Part shown: piece by piece, positions 36,207 to 46,400 of the stretch
How positions within the stretch are numbered: the stretch's first letter is position 1
How the letters are laid out: every line of letters begins with the position of its first letter
Origin: Siniperca chuatsi
Lineage: Eukaryota; Chordata; Actinopteri; Centrarchiformes; Sinipercidae
Direction: 5' to 3'
DNA: 64,000 bases
Assembly (NCBI RefSeq): GCF_020085105.1
Contig: NC_058056.1
Coordinates: forward strand, 20,074,429-20,138,428
Notes under the pieces: generated by a model
The model's input: only the letters and a program-made list of their open reading frames with translations
Told to the model about the DNA's origin: nothing
The model's database searches: none
Translations under genes and position numbers: made by a program

Positions 36207-38600
36207 TTAAATGTGAATTTGAATTAAATACTCACAGAAATAGGGAATTTCATACTAAAAATATATTTGGGTTGAACCTTAAAATGCTTTTTTGCACAGA
36301 ACAAGTACCGTGGATTTTCTCCCCAAACTCTCACATTGAAGTTGCACTATAAGAGATCTCTTTACAGGCAGAAGGAGGAATGACTCATAACTCATTCAAT
36401 GTACACATGTGAGAATTGTATTAAGATAGACTTGAAAACATTTGATCCTGTCCTTTAAAACCTAGTTAAAGCTTGGTTTAGCTTAGTCTCAGGCTCATTT
36501 GGACTCTTGACTCAGGCTTGACTGTGGTCAGTCTTGGACTCAGGACAACACCTTGTCTCTATTTATGTGTATTAGGGCTGGAAAATAATCCAGTTTATCA
36601 ACTTTCAGTGAAATCATATGGTGATTAAATGATCATATTGTGTTATTTTTTCACACAATTCTGTTGTCCAAATTACGGACTCCAAGCAAATTGCTTTAAA
36701 AATGACATATGACAAAGTTATTGAAGGGATCATTTTACAGGCAGTATGAACAGTAGGATTGATTATAGCACCCAATAACACTTTAAATGTGTGCATGTGA
36801 GTATAGTTTAAGTATAAGACAGACTTCAAAAGATGTGAACTTATTCTTAAGGCACTAGAGATTATGACAAATGGATTCAGAAGAGTTCTCCATAAACCAA
36901 GGGCTCCTAAAGAGTGTTGGTCTTGACTCTTAGGGCTTCTTCCTCATGTGTTTCTCAAATTTAGTCATTGAACATCTGGATTTCCTTCTCCCTTTATTTT
37001 GTTATTGTAAATTGTTAAGGTTCAACTGAAAACCAACCTGTGAAACAGAAGTATGATGCATGACCCTTTAAATTAAAGGCCTTTAACTCCAATAATAATA
37101 CTTATATCAATATTTTATTTTAGTAGTGGTTGTAGCAACATTTGTCTATACCAGTAATATTTTTAGGTTATAAGCTCATAAAGGTAATTAATTTGAGTGT
37201 CACAATAAGCTCAATGATCAAAAGAGTAGAAATACCTGCACTGAGAAAACTTTGTATAGAAATTCAGACTATTTAGGCTCTTTTAAAATCTATTTGTGTG
37301 CATGTATGCTTGTGTGTGTGCTGTATGTGGTTTTCACTCTATCCGCCTTCCTGTGCATGTGCTCTAAGGTGCCTGTGAATAATGCAGGAGGCTTATGAGA
37401 AAGTCTTTGGCCGGCTGTTACACTTTTACATCAACTGATCCTGGCTCAGGGTCCACAACCAAAACCGTGGCTGGTACATCAACGGCTGGAGGTGGAGCGC
37501 TTACCTGAGACCGGCGATTAGGAGGAGAGGGTAACCGGAGAGCCCCTCAGAGTCACTGAATGAAACTGGGCTGATCAGGTGTCTGAGGAAGAAAGACCAG
37601 AAGGGGAGATAGAAAGATTGAGTCCTGGAGCTGTGTAGATTCAGAGGCAAAATGTTGATTCTGTATGACTTTGTTTAAAAAGGTTTAAAAATGTCTTTAC
37701 TATTTTGTCTGAGCCAAGAGAGACACATTTTGCACAGTCCTGTGTCCTGGTTTTGGCTGATTATGGGACTGTGTCTTTTTAAGCAGCGGTAGAGGTGAAA
37801 GGAGAGGCTGACAGGTAAAAACAGAGAAAAGGAGGGGAGGCGAGGAAAAGAAAAAGGTGAAGAGAGAGGGAAAAGGGTTAATAGAAAGGAGAGAAGGGAA
37901 AAGAAGGGGCTGGAAAAGGAAAATAAGGAAGAAAGGGGCCCAAAACTAGTCTGCAGCAAGCTGATTTTCTACTTTGGACTGGCCCTGCTTCGGACTCTAA
38001 GCCCTTCAGCCTGCCTGGTACTAAATGTAAGCTCCTTATTTCTGTTCTTTCCTTACATTACAGTTTGAATGTTCTCAAACACAGGTGAACTTTGCTGCAC
38101 AAAGTAAACTCTTATATGCCATAGCTACAGGAAAATGTTGCCTGGAGGGTTCCTAGGCTAAACACACAGGTCAAATGACACTGATTTAGGAAGAAAAATA
38201 AAGACAAGAAAACAAAAAGGCATAATCTGCTACTGTAAAGCATTGCTGTGTGTTGGAATAAATAGTGAGCGCTACAGTCAAGTGGCAGTGTTGCTGTGAA
38301 GTGGGGCAGTTTAATCTAAGTAATGCAGTGGTTTCTGTGCCTCAGGTTACAGGGCATTGTGTGGCAGTGAGGCAAGCTGTGCAGGCAAACACAGGCCTCA
38401 TGTTTTAAAAATGTTTAAACAGAATTGCAAAATGTGAGCATTGTCTGTGACAAAATGTGACAAAAGACATCATGACACTAGAATCATTTATTTATTTTAC
38501 ATTTATTCATTGAAATTCCCTATTAACTGATGACCATTTGAAATGTCTGCCCTGAGCTGAGCCTCACAAGCAGCACTTACTTCTGTGTACAGTCAAAAAA

Positions 38601-39620
38601 TGAAATAGTTGGACATTTTGGGCAATATGCTTATTCTATTTCTTGCCATGAGTAAGATGAGAAGATTTATACCACTCTCATATCTGTCCATTAAATATTG
38701 TAAGAGTGAAGTGTTTTTTAGCATATCTTACTGTTAATGAATAATTCTATATGTGAATAATTGTTAAATAATTATGAACAATGTTTGCTCTAAGAAAGGT
38801 AGTTATAACCAGTTGTGTTTATTTTTGCTATTGGTGTAGTTAAAATATACTGTGGTACACTTTAAAGGTCATTCATTGTTGGCAAAGTGCGCATCCTAGC
38901 GTTGTGAGAAAACAGAAGTCAGATGTAAAATCTCAGTCAGTTTGGCTCGATAAACCTTTTTTGACCATTTGGACTGCATTTGTTTGAATTATATTTGGGG
39001 GTTTTTTGCTACTTTTGATAGATAAATTCCAGCTTTGTAAAAGGAAGGATTGTTGCTGTTTACTTGGGAAACTGGAACAATAAGTAAAGCAACAAACTAT
39101 CAATCTGACTGAGTGAATGTGTCAATAATTTCAGATGGATACATAATGGAATTGTATGAAGCAGAAATGTGTCAGGTAAACTACTAGGTAAACTACTACA
39201 GGTAAACAGAAGTGGCAACCAATTGGCTAAAACAGAAATTGAAATTCACCGTTACAAATAGGCATATGAAACTAGAGCCAGGACAAGGTTAGCTTAGCTT
39301 AGCATTAAGGAAACAAGTGGGAAACAGCTAACCACTCAAAACAAACAAACAAAATCTGCCTATCAGCACCTCGAAAGCTCACTAGTTAACACGTTGTATC
39401 TGGTTTGTTTCATTCATGCAAAAACCAAATTATAAAAACGACAAGTCTTATTTTTACGGGACTATGTGCTGCACCAGGACACAGCCAGGCTAGCTGTTTC
39501 CCCGTTTTCACTTCTTATGCTAAGCAAAGCTAACCATCTCCTGGTTGCAGCTTCAGGCACACACATTAGAGTGATATCAATCTTCTCACCTAACTCTTGG
39601 CAAGAAAGCGAATTTACTTT
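38601..39620. repeat. B-family fold-back repeat split by about 560 bp
   Basis: Left end at 38601-38697 (AAATAGTTGGACATTTTGGG, TAAGATGAGAAGATT); the remainder resumes at about 39262 (AGAGCCAGGACAAGG, GCTTAGCTTAGCATTAAGG) and runs to CTAACTCTTGGCAAGAAAGC at about 39606. The intervening 38698-39261 does not match the family and I do not recognise it. Confidence 0.55.
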
Positions 39621-40617
39621 AAATTGTATATGGATAAGGTTTGGTCACGTTCAAAGATAAGGTCAGTCCTCATAAAAGAGCAAAGGTTCATTTCAGGGCA
39701 AAACTGGCCCCATAGCAGCACCTGCTGCCAATTTGCCACACATATTATTTAATTATCCTTGTTAGTGTTTTAATTGATTTAGTCTTTGATTTTTATGTTT
39801 CTCTTCCGTTCCTGCCTGTTGTCCCCACAGAATGTCTTGTGCACCCATTTTAGTGTTTAACTTTCTATGCTTTCTCCACCGAACAGTATACTGCACTGTA
39901 GGTGTATTATAAGTCAGATATGTACTTAAAGACAAACAGATTAACCTCTTTCTACAGACAATAACATGATGACACAGCTGAGGTATTAAATGTTAACTGT
40001 CAGACTATGCCTGTCCCAGGGTCCAGGCAGGCCAAAGGTCCACTCTGTGCCTCTCCTGAGTGACTCCTCCTAGGAAAGATAACCAGCCCTCCAGGCTTTC
40101 CGGGATCCAGCTTCCGCTCTGCCACGGTCTGAAGCCTCGTAGAGCTCTGGAAGACTTGACTCCTGTAGCCAGTCCAGAGGGATCTGCACCGAGGCTTACT
40201 GTATAACTCAAGACAGGGCTAACAGGGAACACAGACTCTTATGAAGGTACTTTGTCTCTGTCTTGATCTCACATTGTCTTTCCTTTGTCGTGTCCTCAAG
40301 CAAAGACCCAAAGGGAGACTTTATTTTAAAATGCTAAGACCTCTGGGGTTTTTTTTTAGGAACCTAAGGAGTGTGAATGTGCCTGTATGTGTGAATAGTC
40401 GGTGCAGAGTAAAGAAATGTCAGTGCTGTGCTGACAAGTGAGAAGTCATAAAACTACCCTGGACAAATTCCAGTATATAACCTGACACTTCCTAATTTTT
40501 CTTCTGCTTTTTTCCCATCTCTATCGTCAGACTCAGCTTTTGTTAGCTATGTTTCTGAGGTTGAATGATTTTAAGTCTCTACATCTGCAGTAAATGTATG
40601 TGTTTGCCCACTCCCTT

Positions 40618-41434
40618 GTAGTGATGGAAGAAGTTTTCAGATCTTTTACTTAAGTAAAAGTACCAATACAACAATGTAAAACTTTGTAACTTTGTTACAA
40701 ATAAAAGTCCTGCATTCAAAATCCTTCTTAAGTAAAATTACAGAAGTATTAGCTATAAAATGTGCTTAAAGAATCAAAAAAGTAAAAGTAGTCATCTTGC
40801 TAAAATCTCCCCTGTAATGATGCATCAATGTGTAAGCATCATTTTACTGTTAGCTGGTGGAGGTGGAGCTAGGTTGAACCACTTTATATACAGTTAGCTA
40901 GTTTAGTTCAGTGGTGCCCAACCTAGGGGTCACCAGATAAATCTGAGGGATTGTGAGATGATAAATGGAAACAGAACGAAGAAAAATAAAGTCCTGACAT
41001 ACAACCGTTTTAATTTTTTGCTTTTTTGTGAAATTTGACCTCTTTGGACTAAAATCAATCAAATGTTTCTTTGGTGGAACTGCTACCAACTAATAGACAT
41101 CTGAAACAAACTGCACACACACACTTTCTGTAGTTTTGAGGTCACAAACCAAAAAGAGTTGGGGCCCACTGGTTTAATCTTTAACAATGCATTGTATTTT
41201 CTAAGTATATCATGTGTTTTTTAATGTGAAATGTTATTCTGAAAAGTAAATAGTAACTACAGCTGTAGGATAAATGTAGCGGAATAAAAAGTACAATTTC
41301 TTCCTCTGAAATGTGGTGGAGTAGAAGTATAAAGTAGCATTAAATGGAAATACTCAAGTAAAGCACAAGGACCTCAAATTGTAGTGAAGTACAGTACTTG
41401 AGCAAATGTACTGAGTTACTTTCCACCACTGCTC
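40618..41434. repeat. C-family dispersed repeat, near full length, with terminal inverted ends
   Basis: Left end AGTGATGGAAGAAGT and right end ACTTTCCACCACTG are imperfect inverted repeats. It contains the nested hAT-like element at 40909-41171. Ends about 190 bp upstream of the pls1 start-codon exon. Confidence 0.6.
40909..41171. mobile_element. D-family hAT-like MITE, nested
   Basis: Left end CAGTGGTGCCCAACC and right end GGGGCCCACTG are inverted; this is close to the hAT/Charlie-type CAGTGGTTCCCAACC terminus. Flanks GTTTAGTT and GTTTAATC match at 6 of 8 positions, an aged 8-bp duplication. It sits inside the C-family repeat 40618-41434. No transposase frame. Confidence 0.6.
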
Positions 41435-41505
41435 CGTTGTTAAGTCGACATATTGCTCCATCTTGCAAAATCAGCTTCTACTGTGTGTCCAGTATTATCT
41501 AAAAT

Positions 41506-41587
<82 letters not shown>
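41506..41587. repeat. (GT)n microsatellite before the pls1 start-codon exon
   Basis: About 40 GT units, ending 18 bp before the acceptor of the exon that carries the ATG. It takes the place of a normal polypyrimidine tract. Confidence 0.95.
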
Positions 41588-41589
<2 letters not shown>

Positions 41590-41626
41590 TGCGCGCATGT
41601 TTCAGGTACACAAAGCAGAAGCTACT

Positions 41627-43387
41627 ATGGAGAATCATGTCACACAGATTTCCCGAGAGGACCTGGAAGATCTCAGAGAGGCTTTTAATAAAATTGGTCA
41701 GTTTCATACTCACACACACACTCACACACCTAGCCTAACCCTACAATTGTACTGACAGGGAGTTCTGACCTACGTAAGATTTTTATAGCCGACCATAAAG
41801 TATGACTCTTGATTTTTATTGCTTGGGTTGTCGATTGTATGTACTTAGTGTGTGAGGCATTTCCAAATGCAATAATGAGACGTTGCCAGATTTTATCAGT
41901 TAATCACCTTAAGTGTATGATTACAAAAGATTGAAAGCAATATAAATAAGGCATTCCTATTACAGTATGTTATACAAATACAAAGCACAAAAGATAGACA
42001 TGTAAAGTGGGTGTGACAGATTTTGTCCAGTTTAAAATCACAAGTAACACTTGGTACTAATTATAGATCAAATGGAGACAGTGTTTAGTTGGCACACTTC
42101 CAATTAAATTCATTTCAAGTAATTGAGATTTTATGATATCATATCTAGTGTTGGGTCAGCAAAGTTGTGAAACTGAGCTGGAGAAATTTTACAAATACAA
42201 CCTTTGGGTTTTTTTTAGTATTTGCAACATGTATATACTATTGGTTTTCATTTCTGTACAGTTTAAACATCATCAGTGTTTTAAATCAATGTCTATAACT
42301 GTTACCATGTTATTTTATGACGAGAATGTCATGAGTTTTGTATTGACTCTTAAGCCATCCAATAGTTGTTGAATATGTTCAGTCTTGACAAAGCGGTGGA
42401 CCGCTAGATTAGCTAAAAAGAACTAAAAAGGAATCTATTAACATTTTCTGATATTTTTTCTGCCTAAGTCTTGTGAAATATTGTATACTTTGAGCTCTTT
42501 AGGCCTGCAAATGAAAAAATCCAAGAATGCAAAATCACTCTTTGGTTGATCACTCTCAACTTATGTTCACACTAAGGCAATAAAATGTGATGAGGGATCA
42601 CAAGTAGACAAGACATTGCTTCATTTTTAGGCATCACAAGCCAAAAAGCTTGGTCAGTTCACAGCAGGTCAGCTGAACATGCAAGTTTGTCTGTAGGAAA
42701 GCATACAATTCAGCATATATGGAGTTTATTTATAAAGCAAACTCAACACAACTCAAATAACAGTCTTTATTCACTCTATAATCAGTACCAAATTACCTTC
42801 CTGGAAACTATTAGGAAATTATTAGGAAAGACCTGTTAATAAAGAATTACCAGACTTGTGTTTTCCTTGCATTTATCATCTGTGTGCAATATTTACCAAT
42901 AAATATTGGGCTCATCACTTTCAGATTAATATTTGTGAAGCAAATTGATTTACTATATCTGTGTGTGCACTTCTCTGTGTGTCTATTTGTGTTCAGATAT
43001 TGATAACAGCGGCTTCGTGAGTGACTTTGAGCTCCAGGAGCTGTTCAGAGAGGCGAGTTTCTCCCTGCCGGGGTACAAGGTGCGAGAGATCATGGAGACC
43101 TTCATCGCTGGAGACACCAACAAGGACGAGAAGATCAGCTTTGAGGAATTTGTTTCTGTAAGTTCTGATGCAGATTGTGAGCAAATGTATGAACTTACTC
43201 ATCCAATCACACATGGAGTAACACAGCCTGTCAATGTTCAGATCTATCAAGAGCTGAAGAGCAAGGAGTTCAGTGAGACGTTTAGGAAAACCATCACAAG
43301 GAGAGATGGGATCCGCTCCTTCGGGGGAATGTCAGGAAACTCCAGCGAGGGAACGCAGCACTCCTACTCTGGTACGAGAGAGTATGC

Positions 43388-43434
<47 letters not shown>

Positions 43435-46400
43435 GTAATAGTATTGACATTACATTCAAGTCACAGAAGTAAGTATCTATTTTTCTGAAAATGGAATACC
43501 CAGTAATCTGTTAATGTGTTGATTATTTTCTAGATTGATTAATCATTTTATGTGTTAAACTTCAGAAAATAGTGAAAAATTTTCCATAACAATTTCCTAG
43601 AGCCCATGGTCATGTCTTAAAATTGCTTGTTTTGTCTGAACAATAATCAATAACCCACTGATTTTCAATTGACTATTATATAAAAGAAAAAAAGACAGCA
43701 GCTCTCTTCAGTGGAGAATCTGAAATTAGCAAATGTTTGGCATTTCTGCTTTAAAATTGGCGATTAATCAATTATCAAAATAGTTACTGTTACTGAGCGA
43801 CTAATTGTTTCAGCTCTGACACATCCTAATGTGTGTGTGTGTGTGTGTGTGTCTGTGTGTGTGTGTGTGTGTGTGTGTTTAGATGAGGAGAAGGTGGCAT
43901 TTGTCCACTGGATCAACAAAGCCTTGGCGAAAGATCCAGACTGCCAACATCTGCTGCCCATGAACCCCGACGATGAAAGCCTCTTCACCTCTGTCCGCGA
44001 TGGCATCCTGTTATGGTAACACACACACACACACACACAAACATACATACACACTTGTGCTCATGCACGCAGGCATGACTATACACAAGTGCAAATACGT
44101 GCATACGTAATCATTTCCATGCACACACATGAGCAACTGTAACATCAGGTACACACATAGTTGATCACCTCCATACAGTGTGTTTTAAATGTTTCTTGAT
44201 AAGTCTGATAAGTCTTAATAAGCAGGTTCAATCTGGGTGATTTCTGATTGCATACCTTCATATTATTGTTACCTCAAGTACCCTTTCATTGCTATTTTAT
44301 TGATTCCCATAATTCTTTGCAAATAAAATATAAAAAACACCTCCAATGTGAGTTTTTGACTGATAAATGGGTTGAATCGATCCTACAGTATCTGCAAATG
44401 TAAATCAATTTGTTTTATCCTCTAAATATAACACATTGTTGACGTGCTGTACACTGACACATGGAGTGGCAATCATAGCAAAGATTATTTTACTCTTTTC
44501 TGCGGCAACAAAGGTTAAAGCAGGAATGGGTATGATCCTGTTTTATTGTAGTTTTTATAGTGGTTCACTCTTCCTCCTTGTTCACTTTCATTCCGAGTGA
44601 GTGTTTCACCGCATGACAGACCAAGTACATTTCACAGAGGCTGTTGCAGTGAGGAATCTGAGATTGTACGTCTGAAAGGACATTAGGCAATTTGCTCACT
44701 TACTGACTCACTTCATTTTTCACACGCTCACACTCCTTGTTCTCTTTCAGCAAAATGATCAACCTGTCTCAGCCTGACACGATTGACGAAAGAGTCATCA
44801 ACACTAAGAAACTTGCCACCTTCAAAATGACAGTGAGTAGTAGCTTTTCATCAGTTTAGTGAACCCAAAACACCTAGTCACTGCAAATACTGAGAAATTT
44901 GAGATGAATTGTAAACACATATTCATATAATGAGGCGTGCAAGCGAAGAAGTACCAGATTTGTGATAGCTGTATCATAAATTCAAGGAATAGGTCGACAT
45001 TTTGGGAAATATGCTTATTTGCTTTCTTGCCAAGAGTTAGATGAGAAGATCGATAGGTACCTCTCTCATAGCGGCCTGTTAGCTTAGCTTAGCATGAAAC
45101 AGGGGGAAACAGATAGCCTGGTTCTGTCTAAAGGTAACAAAATATGCCCACCAGCAGCTCTAAACTTCACAAAATAACATGTTAAAGTGTAAAAACAACA
45201 ATTTGTGGTTTTATGGGGAATTATGTGCTGCACTATTTCTTGACTGGGCGCAGCGACTTCTTGCAGTCTTGTTGTCACAGTGAGGTTGCCAGGCAACCAG
45301 CGGAAGAATTGTCATTTTTATACTTTTTTGTTCTTGTACGGATTAAACAAGATATAACTTGTTAATTAGTGAGCTTTAGAGGTGGTGGTAGGTGCATTTT
45401 CTTTTCCTTGGGACAGAGCCAGGCTAGCTGTTTCACCCTGTTTCCAGTCTTTATGCTAAGCTAAGCTAACTGGCTGCTGGCTCAAAATTAATATGGAATG
45501 GACAGATATGAGAATTCTGTTTTATTTAGAAGTTAACCAAACAATTGCTATGGCGTAATAAATTCTAGTACTGGTTATATGTCAACTGAGACAGTAACAG
45601 TTATAAATGTAGATCTGTAAGACAAAAAATTGGTTGTCCAATAATGTTGGACTGTGCATAAAGAGCTTGTAGTATGTTACAGTTTTACTGCATGCTTCCT
45701 CTTTTTTTGTATTTTATGTCGCTTGTAATTCTGTAATTCCATCCTCTGTAGAGAAGTAAAGAAAAAAATCATAGTTTTACATATTTGGCCTCTTATTTCT
45801 TCGTGGATTATATTTATGCATCCAAACACCCATCTTCTAAAATGAGCTAGATTAGAGTGCTGCATTTGATTTCTAATGAGTTAGTTATTATTTGGAGGAA
45901 TCAGTCTTTGTTTTTGCTGAGCTGTTACAACAACAGAAATTGCAACAAGGCTGTTGTTTGGCTATTAAATCTCTGACTATGAGCAAAAATGAACATGTTG
46001 ATTCCCAAATCATTTGAATTTGTAGGAGAATCTGGTCCTGGCTCTGAACTCAGCCTCAGCAATCGGCTGTACGGTGGTGAGCATTGACGCCCATGATCTG
46101 ATGGCTGGGAAACCCCATCTGGTCCTGGGACTGCTCTGGCAGATTATCAAGGTTGGCCTCTTTGCTGATATAGAAATCAGCAGGAACGAAGGTCAGCACA
46201 CACACACATATTAACTTTACTGTTATACTATAAACCTAGTTGGAATTAGGTTCATGTTCTAAATATTAATGTCACAAGTTTGAAGTTAAGGCTGAATCAA
46301 CACAAGAGTCATTGACCAAACAATCTCTACTCAAGCTCCACTTACTCACTTGTTAGGAAGCTTTCAATCATATCCCTTCGTCAGATCTCAGGAAATTGAA

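Larger units (their letters stand above)
34051..41605. other. gyg1-pls1 spacer and unplaced pls1 5' region
   Basis: About 7.5 kb with no exon I can support. It holds C-family repeats (34130-34920, 35105-35331, 40618-41434), a solo LTR (34346-34686), a LINE-like 3' fragment (35876-36206), an interrupted B-family fold-back repeat (38601-39620) and a hAT-like MITE (40909-41171). A purine-rich stretch (37790-37935) and a GC-richer stretch (39990-40240) remain unexplained. pls1 must have at least one 5' non-coding exon here because its start codon follows a splice acceptor, but I could not pick it out. Confidence 0.5.

Noticed and set aside
41453..41755. Overlapping open frames across the GT repeat on both strands
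   Set aside because: Val-Cys and Thr-His repeats are simple translations of a dinucleotide repeat.
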